Positions 8,476-17,756 of a stretch of 64,000 nucleotides of DNA are shown here, one piece after another. Both the position numbers and the translations under genes were made by a program. The DNA comes from Lysinibacillus telephonicus (lineage in GTDB: Bacteria > Bacillota > Bacilli > Bacillales_A > Planococcaceae), in NCBI RefSeq assembly GCF_003966145.1, contig NZ_RXNR01000001.1:1-64000 (forward strand), in the 5' to 3' direction. The notes beneath the pieces are model-generated. The model did no database searches. It was not told the DNA's origin and worked only from the letters and a program-made list of their open reading frames with translations. Within the stretch, counting starts at the first letter, position 1, and each line of letters starts with the position of its first letter.

Positions 8476-10296
8476 TTATTGAAGCTGCAATTGGTTTTGC
8501 AGATTTTCGTAAAAGCCCTTTTGCATCATTAATGTTTCATGGTTGCCTTTCTCTAATATTACTCCATCTTTAATAACTAATATTTGATCCGCATTTTCAA
8601 TTGTTTTTAAACGATGTGCAATAACAAAGCTTGTACGACCCTTCATTAAATTATTTAACCCTTTTTGAATGTGTACTTCTGTCATTGTATCAACGCTTGA
8701 AGTAGCTTCATCTAGTATTAATATATCAGGGTCTTCCAATATTGCCCGTGCAATTGCGATTAACTGGCGTTGACCCTGACTTAAATTCAGTCCGCCTGAA
8801 ACAAGCATCGTGTCATATGATTGCGGCAAATATTTTATAAAATTGTGGGCGTAGGCGATTTTCGCAGCTTTTTCGACTTCTTCATCTGTCGCATCCAGCT
8901 TACCGTAACGGATATTTTCTCGAACTGTCCCCGAGAAAAGATACGTATCTTGCAGTACTATGCCAATATGATCACGTAAGTTTTCCATTTGGTACTGTTT
9001 AATATTTTCTCCATCAATTAATATTTCACCGCTTTTGGCATCATAAAAACGATTAAGCAGTTGTATTATTGTTGTTTTCCCTGAACCCGTCGGACCAACA
9101 AGGGCAATCGTTTCTCCTGCCCTAGCATGGAATGAAAGGTTATGAAGAATTGGTTTATCGTTTTGATAATAAAATTGGACATTACGAAACTCGACATCCC
9201 CATTATAACGTTTCTTGGCAATTGCTCCCGCAACATCTGCTGCTTCTTCTTTTTCATCTAATATTTCAAATACACGTTCTACTCCTGCGATAGCAGATTG
9301 GAATGTATTTAATAAATTCGACAATTGGTTAATTGGACGGAAGAATTGTCTTGAATAAGTAACAAAGGAAGCAATCACCCCAATTGAAACCCCAAAGTTG
9401 CCTAATACCATTAAAGCCCCTACACCAATTATTAACCCAATCCCGAAGTTATTAATGAAGTTGTTGATTGGTCCAAGGAATCCCGAAGTAATATCTGCAC
9501 TTAAAGCAGATGCTCTTAGTTTTTCATTTGCTTGTTTAAATTGAGCAATCGTCTGCTCTTCTTTTCCGAATAATGTTGTAATATGGGAATTCGATATCGT
9601 TTCCTCAATAAAACCATTTAAATTCCCTAAATCTTTTTGACGCTGAACGTAATTCTTACTACTTCGTTTAATAATTTGTTTCGTAGACCAAATTATAATT
9701 GGAATAACAAGTAGTGTTACTACCGCTAATACCCAGTTTAAATAAAACATTGCAATTGCAGTTCCCACTACTGATAATATTGTTGAAATGATTTGAATAA
9801 CACTTTGTGATAGTGCAGCATTTAAATTTTCAATATCATTTGTCATCCGACTCATTAAATCGCCCTGTTGACGTTTATCGAAAGTTGATAAAGGAAGTGA
9901 TTGGAACTTCTCAAATAAATGTTGTCGAAGCTGATGAATGGTTTTTTGTGATACACGAATCATCACAAAAGTTTGCAGCCACATAAATATTGCAGATACA
10001 ATATATATTCCTGCAAGTATCAAAATCATTCTTATAGTTCCATCAATATCAAACTTTAAAATATGTTCATCGATAATAATTCCAATTAATAACGGACCTA
10101 ATAAGTTTAAAATAGATGAAAAAACTACAAAGAAAATAGAGCTGATGATTCCTATTTTTTGGTTTTTTAAATATAACCAAATTCGTTTAAGTGTCGCTTT
10201 TTGATTTTTTGCTTTTTCTGCTGGACCATTAAATCTTGGACCGGGGTGTTTTCCAATTGGAGGAGGTCCAGGTGATTTTTCTGGTGATTTATTCAT
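8476..10296 (-). CDS. ABC multidrug-type exporter, consensus-ATPase subunit
   Basis: Half-transporter of the ABCB type, 606 aa: six membrane helices (about 45-340) then an ATPase domain. Walker A is GPTGSGKTT, Walker B ILILDEATSSVD with the catalytic Glu, and the H-loop AHRLKT keeps its His. The signature is the non-canonical LSQGQ. An unusual Pro/Gly-rich cytoplasmic N-terminus (about residues 5-25) precedes the first helix. It overlaps the 579-aa partner by 8 bp, so both are made together as a heterodimer of the BmrCD/TM287-288 kind. Substrate unknown; drug or lipid export is the usual role. Confidence 0.85.
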   Translation of the reverse strand: MNKSPEKSPGPPPIGKHPGPRFNGPAEKAKNQKATLKRIWLYLKNQKIGIISSIFFVVFSSILNLLGPLLIGIIIDEHILKFDIDGTIRMILILAGIYIVSAIFMWLQTFVMIRVSQKTIHQLRQHLFEKFQSLPLSTFDKRQQGDLMSRMTNDIENLNAALSQSVIQIISTILSVVGTAIAMFYLNWVLAVVTLLVIPIIIWSTKQIIKRSSKNYVQRQKDLGNLNGFIEETISNSHITTLFGKEEQTIAQFKQANEKLRASALSADITSGFLGPINNFINNFGIGLIIGVGALMVLGNFGVSIGVIASFVTYSRQFFRPINQLSNLLNTFQSAIAGVERVFEILDEKEEAADVAGAIAKKRYNGDVEFRNVQFYYQNDKPILHNLSFHARAGETIALVGPTGSGKTTIIQLLNRFYDAKSGEILIDGENIKQYQMENLRDHIGIVLQDTYLFSGTVRENIRYGKLDATDEEVEKAAKIAYAHNFIKYLPQSYDTMLVSGGLNLSQGQRQLIAIARAILEDPDILILDEATSSVDTMTEVHIQKGLNNLMKGRTSFVIAHRLKTIENADQILVIKDGVILEKGNHETLMMQKGFYENLQNQLQLQ

Positions 10297-12028
10297 TTAA
10301 AATCCCTCCTCTTACCAGCTGTGTTGAAACAATTTCTTGATATACCCTATTTGTTTCAAGTAGTTCTTCATGGGTCCCTTGCCCTACGATACTGCCATCA
10401 TCCAACACCAATATTTTATCCGCATGACGAATCGATGAAATTTTCGATGACACAATAAACTTCGTACTTTCCTTAAAATTGTTTGCGATGGCATTTTGTA
10501 TTCTTCTCTCTGAAAAACTATCTACAGCAGATGTTGTATCGTCTAAAATTAATATTGCCGGCTTGCGAATAAATGCACGGGCCATTGCAAGACGCTGCTT
10601 CTGTCCGCCTGATAGGTTGGTTGCACCTTGCGTGATATGATGCTGTTGTTTATCATCAAACTTTTCAACAAATTCTAATGCACAGGAAGATTCTAATGCT
10701 TCTATTAATTCGTCCATTGTTGCCTCGTCATTCCCGTATTTCACATTCGCTTCAATTGTTCTGGAAAATAAAGTTGCCTTTTGAGGAGCAAAGCCAATTG
10801 AACTTCGTAATGTATGTAAATCATAGTGACGAATAGGTTGGCCATCGATTTTAATAACCCCTTGATCCGCTTCAAACATTCTTGGTATTAATTGAACAAT
10901 AGTTGATTTCCCACTACCAGTCATGCCAATAATACCGATAGTCTCTCCTGGATTCGCTTTAAAGGAAATATTCTTTAACACTGGTTCATTATTTTTGTTA
11001 TAAGCAAAACTAACATTTTCAAACTCAACAGCACCTTTAATAGGGGTACTCATTGGGTTTTCAATATTTTTAATTTCAGATTTTTCTTCAAGCACCTCGA
11101 CAATGCGTTTGGCACTTGGTACTGCACGGGCAATTTGCATTAATACATTAGAAGAACTCATTAACCCACCCATAATCATCATTAAATAGTTAATAAATGC
11201 TAAAATTACCCCTACCTCAATTGTTTCATTCCCTATCTTGAAAGCACCCATCCATAGAGCTGCAATAATGCCCATATTAACGACAAATGCAGTTAAAGGC
11301 ATTAGAATGCCAATGATTTGATCTGCGTGAATATTCCGCTTCATTAATGTTTCATTTACCGTTGTAAATTGCTCGATTTGATGTTTTTTGCGGTTATAAG
11401 CTTTAATGACACGGATGCCGGCTAAATTTTCTTGTACTCTTGTGTTTACGGCATCTATCGCTTCTTGTACTTTTAAAAATAGCTTTCCAGATAATTTTGT
11501 GAAAAAATAAATGGATATTGCCAGGATTGGCACAACAACTAATAAAATTGGAAATAGTTCACGGGCTGTAATAAATACGATGACAATGGCACCAATAAAA
11601 GTGAATGGACCGCGTACAAAAATCTTTAATAGCATCGTAAGTGCTCGCTGCAACATTTCCACATCACTCGTAATGTTTGTAATGAGCTTCCCAATCGTAA
11701 AATGATCTTTATTACTATTTGAAAAATACGTAATTGTCTCATATAAATCTTGGCGAATATCCGCCGCAAAATTAATGGCTGTCTTTGAAGCATAAATGGA
11801 ACAACCAGCACCGCCTATTAATCCCATCACTGCACATAGAATAATCAGTCCAAACATTTTAATTACGTATGGCATATTGTCTTTTGCAATACCATTATCA
11901 ATAATATGCTGCATAATTGTCGGTTGAATTAAATCCATCGCTACTTCAAGCACCATCATTAATGGAGCGATAATTGCAAAGACCATATATGGTTTCATAT
12001 ATTTCTTTAAGGAGAATATGGCTTGCAT
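10289..12028 (-). CDS. ABC multidrug-type exporter, degenerate-ATPase subunit
   Basis: Partner half-transporter of 579 aa, membrane domain followed by ATPase domain. Walker A is GMTGSGKST and the signature a canonical LSGGQKQR. Walker B ends ILILDDTTSAVD, with Asp in place of the catalytic Glu, and the H-loop His is replaced (SSKISS). Together with LSQGQ in the other subunit, all defects fall on one composite ATP site. That is the pattern of asymmetric heterodimeric exporters. It lies directly downstream of the small protein gene at 12104-12427. Confidence 0.85.
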   Translation of the reverse strand: MQAIFSLKKYMKPYMVFAIIAPLMMVLEVAMDLIQPTIMQHIIDNGIAKDNMPYVIKMFGLIILCAVMGLIGGAGCSIYASKTAINFAADIRQDLYETITYFSNSNKDHFTIGKLITNITSDVEMLQRALTMLLKIFVRGPFTFIGAIVIVFITARELFPILLVVVPILAISIYFFTKLSGKLFLKVQEAIDAVNTRVQENLAGIRVIKAYNRKKHQIEQFTTVNETLMKRNIHADQIIGILMPLTAFVVNMGIIAALWMGAFKIGNETIEVGVILAFINYLMMIMGGLMSSSNVLMQIARAVPSAKRIVEVLEEKSEIKNIENPMSTPIKGAVEFENVSFAYNKNNEPVLKNISFKANPGETIGIIGMTGSGKSTIVQLIPRMFEADQGVIKIDGQPIRHYDLHTLRSSIGFAPQKATLFSRTIEANVKYGNDEATMDELIEALESSCALEFVEKFDDKQQHHITQGATNLSGGQKQRLAMARAFIRKPAILILDDTTSAVDSFSERRIQNAIANNFKESTKFIVSSKISSIRHADKILVLDDGSIVGQGTHEELLETNRVYQEIVSTQLVRGGILNE

Positions 12029-12103
12029 GATGTACCTTCTTTCTGTTGATACGATAGTAAAAGTTATTTGAATCCATGTAAATTAGTTATTGAAAGTCTA
12101 CAG

Positions 12104-12427
12104 TTATTGATTAGACTTGTCATGCTTATTTAAGTCTGATATTTCATTAGAAACCTCTTGTAATTCAAAGGCTGCTTTGAAGTCATTTATGATGTCCTCA
12201 GTTGCTTTTAGTTCACCTGCAATTACTTGCTGTATTGTTTGATATTCTGGGCATGCCAATTGTTTCTTTAGTGTATCCCGCTTAATAACTAGCTGCTGAT
12301 AAAAAGCTAACACTCTTCCACGTCTAAATGTTTTGGCTCCATGACTTCCTCTTCCTCGCTTACCGATTCCTTGATCATGTTCAGAAAAAGCCACTTCACC
12401 TAATTGACCATTCTGTTTGCTAATCAT
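12104..12427 (-). CDS. Small basic protein upstream of the ABC exporter
   Basis: Conserved-looking cytoplasmic protein of 107 aa that I cannot assign. The N-terminal half is rich in Arg, Lys and Gly (KRGRGSHGAKTFRRGR); the C-terminal half is helical with heptad-like spacing. I chose the ATG at 12427 because a G-rich ribosome-binding site precedes it; a longer frame to 12463 would start inside the promoter. It is co-oriented with the exporter, 75 bp upstream, and its promoter carries palindromes, so a local regulator or accessory factor is possible but unproven. Confidence 0.6.
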   Translation of the reverse strand: MISKQNGQLGEVAFSEHDQGIGKRGRGSHGAKTFRRGRVLAFYQQLVIKRDTLKKQLACPEYQTIQQVIAGELKATEDIINDFKAAFELQEVSNEISDLNKHDKSNQ

Positions 12428-12447
12428 AAAAATGCACCGCCCTCTGC

Positions 12448-12481
12448 ATACAATTGTATACATAAGTATACAAATTTACAA
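12448..12481 (-). promoter_or_regulatory. Promoter overlapped by a palindromic operator
   Basis: On the minus strand, -35 TTGTAA (12476-12481) and -10 TACAAT (12453-12458) are 17 bp apart. The -10 lies inside the perfect palindrome ATACAATTGTAT (12448-12459), and two copies of GTATAC lie in the spacer (12456-12461, 12466-12471). A repressor bound here would block the small gene and probably the exporter genes. Confidence 0.55.
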
Positions 12482-12595
12482 TAAACTTTCATTAAAAACT
12501 TTTATGCATGGAGAAGAGAAGTTTAAATACTTCATTTAAGCAGAAAATCTCCTATAATATAACTATCAAAAAAATCTTAAAAAAGAGGGTTGTGT

Positions 12596-13453
12596 ATGAA
12601 GTTTCGTGTTTCAGCAGTACAATATCATCTACATTCAATTCAGTCTTTCGAGGAATTTGCTCACCAATGTGAGCATTATATAAAGGCAGCTTTAGAGTTT
12701 GATACAGAGTTCATTTTATTCCCTGAGTTTTTTACAACACAATTACTATCGATTAAAGGCAAAGACGGCAAAGCTCTAACAATTAATGATTTACCTTCCT
12801 ATACAGAGCAATATCAAGAATTATTCGTTTCATTTGCTAAAAAGTATAATATTTATATTATTGCGGGTACGCATGTTGTCGAGGTAAATGGAAAATTGCG
12901 CAACACCGCCCATTTATTTTACCCGGACGGTCGAATCGGAACACAGGCGAAACTTCATATTACTCCTACAGAAGTCCATGAATGGAATATGTCTCGCGGT
13001 GAAGGTTTAGAAATATTCGATACAGACAAAGGGAAAATTGCAATTCTTACTTGTTATGACATTGAATTCCCAGAAATCGTTCGTATGGCAAAAGCAAAAG
13101 GAGCAGATGTCATCTTCTGTCCATCGTGCACAGATGACCGCCACGGTTTCCATCGTGTACGTTATACAAGTCATGCCCGCGCGATCGAAAATCAAGTATA
13201 TGTTGTCTTAACAGGTACTGTAGGAGCTCTTCCTACTGTTGATTTTATGCGTGCAAACTTTGGGCAAGCTGCAATTATTACTCCTAATGATGTACCTTTC
13301 CCTCCTAAGGGTCTTTTAGCTGAAGGGGAAATTAACAACGATATGATTATTACAGCAGATTTAGATCTTGAGCTGCTTTATAAAGTGCGAGAAAAAGGCT
13401 CTGTAACTACTTGGCGTGATCGAAGAGTTGATTTATACACAGATTGGGAATAG
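12596..13453 (+). CDS. Carbon-nitrogen hydrolase (nitrilase superfamily)
   Basis: Nitrilase-superfamily amidase of 285 aa. The catalytic Glu lies in LFPEFFTTQ (about residue 47), the Lys in TQAKLHITPTE and the Cys in AILTCYDIEFPE (near 150). I start at the ATG at 12596, seven bases after AGAGGG, rather than a TTG six bases earlier. A GNAT gene follows after 26 bp. In B. subtilis YhcX the same two domains are fused in one protein, so the two products probably cooperate. Substrate unknown. Confidence 0.85.
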   Translation: MKFRVSAVQYHLHSIQSFEEFAHQCEHYIKAALEFDTEFILFPEFFTTQLLSIKGKDGKALTINDLPSYTEQYQELFVSFAKKYNIYIIAGTHVVEVNGKLRNTAHLFYPDGRIGTQAKLHITPTEVHEWNMSRGEGLEIFDTDKGKIAILTCYDIEFPEIVRMAKAKGADVIFCPSCTDDRHGFHRVRYTSHARAIENQVYVVLTGTVGALPTVDFMRANFGQAAIITPNDVPFPPKGLLAEGEINNDMIITADLDLELLYKVREKGSVTTWRDRRVDLYTDWE

Positions 13454-13479
13454 AAATTTTTGTTTAGGGGGAGAAGCAC

Positions 13480-14148
13480 ATGTATCGGAGTGAGCAGCTA
13501 TTATTTGATAACGGAAAACCAGTACCAATTATTATCCGCAACTATTCAACAGATGATTTCGATGACTTAATCGAGATACAAGCGGAATGTTTCCCACCTC
13601 CTTTTCCATCAGAATTATGGTGGAATAAAAAACAGCTAACAAATCATGTAACACTTTTCCCCGAAGGTGCTTTATGCATTGAAATTGACGGGAAGGTCGT
13701 TAGCTCATTGACAGGGGTTTGTGTTCACTTTGACCCTGCACACCCTGAACATACTTGGGCAGAAGCAACCGACCACGGCTATATTACAAACCACGATCCA
13801 AATGGCAATACACTTTATATTGTAGATATAAGCGTTCGGCCTGCTTTCCGATCTCTAGGACTTGGGAAAATTATGATGCAATCCATGTATCATGTAATAA
13901 TTGAAAAAGGATTAGACCGCTTGCTTGGCGGCGGACGAATGCCTGGATACTACAAACATGCTAACAACATGACAGCTAACGAATATATCGACGCAGTTGT
14001 TCGAGGGGAGCTGCATGACCCCGTAATTTCTTTTTTATTAAGATGCGGTCGCTTACCCTTAACTGTAGTAGAGAATTACTTGGATGATGAGGAATCACTT
14101 AATTATGGAGTTTTAATGGAGTGGAAAAATCCATTTAAGGGAATTTAG
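13480..14148 (+). CDS. GNAT-family N-acetyltransferase
   Basis: 222-aa acetyltransferase. The acetyl-CoA motif is visible as DISVRPAFRSLGLGKIMM (about residues 112-130). It matches the GNAT half of fused GNAT-nitrilase proteins and follows the nitrilase gene with a strong ribosome-binding site (GGGGGAG). The pair therefore looks like a two-gene version of that fusion, with the order reversed. The acceptor substrate is unknown. Confidence 0.82.
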   Translation: MYRSEQLLFDNGKPVPIIIRNYSTDDFDDLIEIQAECFPPPFPSELWWNKKQLTNHVTLFPEGALCIEIDGKVVSSLTGVCVHFDPAHPEHTWAEATDHGYITNHDPNGNTLYIVDISVRPAFRSLGLGKIMMQSMYHVIIEKGLDRLLGGGRMPGYYKHANNMTANEYIDAVVRGELHDPVISFLLRCGRLPLTVVENYLDDEESLNYGVLMEWKNPFKGI

Positions 14149-14218
14149 ATTGTTCTTCCTATCCCACATTTGTAAGCAGTTTGTGTGCCCTAAGTGAACC
14201 ATTGCTCTTTTTAATTTC

Positions 14219-14251
14219 AAAGGGATGCCTAGTTTAACTGGGCATCCCTTT
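14219..14251 (+). terminator. Hairpin after the GNAT gene
   Basis: AAAGGGATGCC and GGCATCCCTTT form a perfect 11-bp stem 70 bp after the GNAT stop. The U-run is short, so it may be a weak or bidirectional terminator. Confidence 0.65.
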
Positions 14252-14361
14252 AATTCATGTTACTCTAAATTACCATATTTCCTTTTACAAAACTGTATAA
14301 TAAATACATACTTATAAATTTGTAAGTACAGTCTAAAATTTTAAAACTGGGGGGAAGGTAT

Positions 14362-15279
14362 TTGAAAGAATATGTGTATACGTTAGTCGATGTATTTACA
14401 AATAAAAGATTCGGAGGCAATCCACTTGCTGTTTTTGAAAACGCAGAAGGTCTTACGACAGAAATGATGCAATTAATTGCTAATGAATTAAATTTATCTG
14501 AAACAACATTCGTATTTCCACCTAGTGTTCCTAATAACACTAAAAAATTACGCATTTTCACTCCGAAGTTAGAGCTTCCTATGGCAGGACATCCAACAAT
14601 AGGAACAGCTTATGTATTAGCTACAAAAGGGATTGTTTCTACAAACGACGGCTCCAATGAATGGGTTTTAGAAGAAGGAGTTGGAGACATTCCAGTTACT
14701 GTTTATAAGGAAAATAATAATATTATTAAGAGCGAGATGGAACAACCGATTGCAGAGTTTGGAGAAACCTTTACGGATATAGATTTAATTTCACAGCTTT
14801 TATCATTGGAAAAAGAAGAAATTGCTCAAACATTGCCTATAATTTCTGTTTCCTCAGGCGTACCTTTTTTGTTTATTCCAATTAAATCATTAGCTGCAAT
14901 GAAGAAAATAAATTTCCGTACAGATGTATGGCAGGAACATTTTAATACACATCCAAATCGTCAGCATATTTTTACATTTACTACTGAAACGGTAGAGGAA
15001 GTTTCGCAGGTTCATAGTCGAATGTTTGCACCTGCAATGGGTATAGCTGAAGATCCGGCAACTGGAGGTGCAAGTGGACCATTAGGAGCTTATTTAATAA
15101 AATATGGTGTTATTCCTAGCAATGCGGACGGCGTCTACCAAATTAGAAGTGAACAAGGATTTGAAATGGGGCGCCCAAGCTACATTGATATAACAATTCA
15201 CAAGTCTAAAAATGCCATTCAAAAAATAAAAGTTGGAGGTCCAGCAATAATTATTGGTACGGGGAAAATTTATTTATAA
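14362..15279 (+). CDS. PhzF-family isomerase/epimerase
   Basis: 305-aa protein of the PhzF (diaminopimelate-epimerase-like) fold. Family landmarks are YTLVDVFTNKRFGGNPLAVF at the N-terminus, ELPMAGHPTIGTAYVL near residue 75 and MGIAEDPATGGASGPLG near residue 230. The start is a TTG with a strong GGGGGAAGG ribosome-binding site. PhzF relatives isomerise small acids, but the substrate of this one cannot be read from sequence. It has its own terminator. Confidence 0.85.
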   Translation: MKEYVYTLVDVFTNKRFGGNPLAVFENAEGLTTEMMQLIANELNLSETTFVFPPSVPNNTKKLRIFTPKLELPMAGHPTIGTAYVLATKGIVSTNDGSNEWVLEEGVGDIPVTVYKENNNIIKSEMEQPIAEFGETFTDIDLISQLLSLEKEEIAQTLPIISVSSGVPFLFIPIKSLAAMKKINFRTDVWQEHFNTHPNRQHIFTFTTETVEEVSQVHSRMFAPAMGIAEDPATGGASGPLGAYLIKYGVIPSNADGVYQIRSEQGFEMGRPSYIDITIHKSKNAIQKIKVGGPAIIIGTGKIYL

Positions 15280-15298
15280 ATCGTTTTGAATATGTATC

Positions 15299-15330
15299 AG
15301 GCTGGAGGAATAATAAAATTTCTTCAGCCT
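15299..15330 (+). terminator. Terminator after the PhzF gene
   Basis: AGGCTG and CAGCCT close a stem extended by GGAGGA/TTCTTC pairing, followed by TTATTGACTTTTTTC. It lies 20 bp after the stop. Confidence 0.7.
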
Positions 15331-15424
15331 TATTGACTTTTTTCGTTTTACAAAATAAAAAAAGCCCCAAAGCAAATGCATTGAGAGCCTTATATGTGCA
15401 AAAACTTAAAAATGAGTTTCTTTT

Positions 15425-15688
15425 TCATGATTGTTTTTTAGTTAAGTTTTCTTGAGCCATCTTTACAAGCTCCTTAACCATATTACCACCTAATTGTCCA
15501 CCGACCTTGCCAGCTTCTTCAGAAGTAAGCTTTCCATTATAGCCTTCTTTTAACGGTATACCGATTTCTTGGGCAACCTCAAATTTAGCCTGTTCAGGAT
15601 TAGCCGTGCCAGCAACTTTGGCCTTTAATTGATCCAGCGCCTGTCTTGCTTCTGGTATTAAAATTTTATTTCTATTTCTTCTCCCCAT
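15425..15688 (-). CDS. Small acid-soluble spore protein, alpha/beta type
   Basis: 87-aa DNA-binding spore protein. The GPR protease site is visible as KFEVAQEIG (about residue 40), and the C-terminal DNA-binding motif as GGQLGGNMVKELVKMAQ. These proteins coat spore DNA and serve as an amino-acid store at germination. A good AGGAGG-type ribosome-binding site precedes the ATG. Single-gene unit; expression in the forespore (SigG) is expected from the family. Confidence 0.9.
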   Translation of the reverse strand: MGRRNRNKILIPEARQALDQLKAKVAGTANPEQAKFEVAQEIGIPLKEGYNGKLTSEEAGKVGGQLGGNMVKELVKMAQENLTKKQS

Positions 15689-15835
15689 AATTGTCCCTCC
15701 TTTATTTTTATGATGTCCTGAAAGAGGGAAAACATGTTTCGAAGTTATTTATTCTAACGCTAAACACACGAAAATATTTTACCAAGTGAATCTGAACAAA
15801 GTGATTATCCTGTTTATTATAACTACGGTCATTTT

Positions 15836-16048
15836 TTATTTTGATTTTTCTTTTCTTGATTGCATATATTGCTGTGTTAGCATCCCTGCATTATAAACTG
15901 AAATAATCATTACTAAATAAAATAACAGTCTAGGAAGATTAAATTCTCCCCGAAATGAAAAGTCCGTATAGTTAAAAGAATTAATTATAAAACCCAGAGC
16001 AACTGCTATCGATAAAAAGAATTGGCCTTTTATAGATTTTACCATCAT
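15836..16048 (-). CDS. Small membrane protein, two helices
   Basis: 70-aa protein of unknown function with two hydrophobic stretches (about residues 8-24 and 40-57), a short loop between them and a basic C-terminal tail (QSRKEKSK). GGAGG stands upstream of the tandem ATGs; either Met may start. No family recognised. Confidence 0.6.
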   Translation of the reverse strand: MMVKSIKGQFFLSIAVALGFIINSFNYTDFSFRGEFNLPRLLFYLVMIISVYNAGMLTQQYMQSRKEKSK

Positions 16049-16223
16049 AATCCTCCAGACACACTTGTAAAATTTCCTTTATTTTACCATTTAAATTTTC
16101 ACTTCTCCATCTAAATAAACCTTAAAAAATTCTGTTTATAAATAAGCGTGTTATTCCACCCGAATATCTCGCTGTTTTTTGTACATATTATCAATACAAA
16201 TGTATATAAAGGTGGGAATCTAT

Positions 16224-16646
16224 ATGGAAGACGCCAAAAAAAGATTGGAAATACTAATAGATAATACACTACAAGTTCTTGATCATATGGTAGTAGATTC
16301 TGAATATAACGAAATGCTTCAATCTATTAAAAGTGGGTTAAGCGAGCAAAAAAGAAAGGCCGCGGCATTCTCGAATAACACAAATGAAGAGCTCAAAAAT
16401 GAAGCACTTGCTATGACTAAAACTTTAAGTGAAATTAATAATAAGGTACAGGAATTAGAAACAAATTTAATGGAGGATTATAAAAAATCAACAGGGAACC
16501 GAATTGAAGCATATGAGAATTTGTCTATAGATGAGCAAAGAGAGCAAGCTGAGTCCTATCATGATAAAATTGATTACTTAAGTGCTGTAAAGGTCCGTGA
16601 AAATATAAATGATATGAATGAGATTTTATCTAAAATAATGTCTTAA
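16224..16646 (+). CDS. Uncharacterised coiled-coil protein
   Basis: 140-aa soluble, charged, all-helical protein, with heptad-like patterns around residues 45-95 (Leu/Ile spacing in NNKVQELETNLMEDYKK). The start at 16224 follows AAAGGTGGG; a longer frame back to 16179 lacks a ribosome-binding site. No family recognised. It stands alone between the small membrane protein and sortase. Confidence 0.55.
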   Translation: MEDAKKRLEILIDNTLQVLDHMVVDSEYNEMLQSIKSGLSEQKRKAAAFSNNTNEELKNEALAMTKTLSEINNKVQELETNLMEDYKKSTGNRIEAYENLSIDEQREQAESYHDKIDYLSAVKVRENINDMNEILSKIMS

Positions 16647-16693
16647 AAATTCGAAAGATATATCCAGAGGTTTTGAATTTTTTCTTAAAAATA

Positions 16694-16724
16694 AAACACA
16701 TCAACTCGTAATGTTGATGTGTTT
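16694..16724. terminator. Bidirectional terminator between the coiled-coil gene and sortase
   Basis: AAACACATCAAC and GTTGATGTGTTT form a perfect 12-bp stem with a 7-nt loop between two convergent genes, with T-rich flanks on both sides. Confidence 0.8.
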
Positions 16725-16740
16725 CGTTTTCGATCCTCTT

Positions 16741-17451
16741 TTATTTATTATTCAACTCTATTTGAAAAGCCTCTATTACTTTACTTGTCGCCTCTTTAAT
16801 CGGTATTTTTTTTACGAAATGAGCCCTTGTCAGTAATCTAGCGTTACCATCATTATCGCATGTAATTAAAGTTAAGATTTTCTTTCCTTCTATCTCATCA
16901 AGTACTTCAATTGCTGTTGCCTCGATTGTTCTTTGCTCGTCTACCTGATATTCATAAACATACTTTAAATCTGTTAGATAAACTGCTGCACCCTTTTCAA
17001 CTTGAAATAAAGGGCTAAAAAGTAAATCTTCGCGATCCATATGATGCCCTGCTAAAGCATAATTGCCTTCTCCCATTGCTTGGTTCTCTTTCATTGTTCC
17101 TGCTGTTAATGCTAGTGTATAACTAGAAGTTCCTTTCCCGATAGGCAAATTCAAATTAACACTTGGAATGCTTATAGCTCCGATGACGGATATATCATCC
17201 TTATTTAAATTCGCTTTAAGAATTGTCTTTAAATCTAATTCTTCTACCTCTTCAAAGTTAAACGAAGTATTCTTTTCATTATTTTTTTCTATCTCACTTG
17301 CACTTATTGTATCTATTTTAATTGAATCTGTTCCCATTGAAACAAGTCGATTTTCTATTGTATTATGGAATACTAATAAAACCCCAATTAATAGAAGCAT
17401 CAAAAATATTATGTTCTTTACTATTTTTAATATCTTTTGATTTTCCCTCAT
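16741..17451 (-). CDS. srtA: Sortase, class A type
   Basis: 236-aa cysteine transpeptidase that anchors LPxTG-type surface proteins to the cell wall. An N-terminal membrane anchor (residues 9-28) leads into the sortase barrel. Catalytic residues are H136 in ALAGHHM, C198 in LTLITCDN and R209 in LLTRAHF. A roughly 60-residue charged linker lies between anchor and catalytic domain. No substrate gene is adjacent. Class A is inferred from the motif spacing. Confidence 0.85.
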   Translation of the reverse strand: MRENQKILKIVKNIIFLMLLLIGVLLVFHNTIENRLVSMGTDSIKIDTISASEIEKNNEKNTSFNFEEVEELDLKTILKANLNKDDISVIGAISIPSVNLNLPIGKGTSSYTLALTAGTMKENQAMGEGNYALAGHHMDREDLLFSPLFQVEKGAAVYLTDLKYVYEYQVDEQRTIEATAIEVLDEIEGKKILTLITCDNDGNARLLTRAHFVKKIPIKEATSKVIEAFQIELNNK

Positions 17452-17589
17452 AATTTTCTCCCAGCATTAGATAGATATTGTCGTCATAACAAAACCCAAA
17501 AATAATTTCTTTAATTAAAGAGTTACTACTAGGTATTTACATTATATACATTAACTTATATTTTATCTTTTACTATATACTAAACAGCA

Positions 17590-17629
17590 CCTAAAAATAA
17601 ATGACCCGTAAGTAGTAGTTATTTTTGGG
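17590..17629 (+). terminator. Terminator-like hairpin upstream of the subtilisin gene
   Basis: CCTAAAAATAA pairs with TTATTTTTGGG. It could end transcripts from either side or act in the leader of the protease gene. Confidence 0.4.
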
Positions 17630-17756
17630 TACTAAATTAAGGGGGAATTTTTTAATGAAAGTTTATCTTCTCTGAAATAAACCTACCCCTTAGATGGAAT
17701 GTAAAATTTATATACGAAAGAAGGAATACAAAACTTTATGTTGAACTTATAAAATA

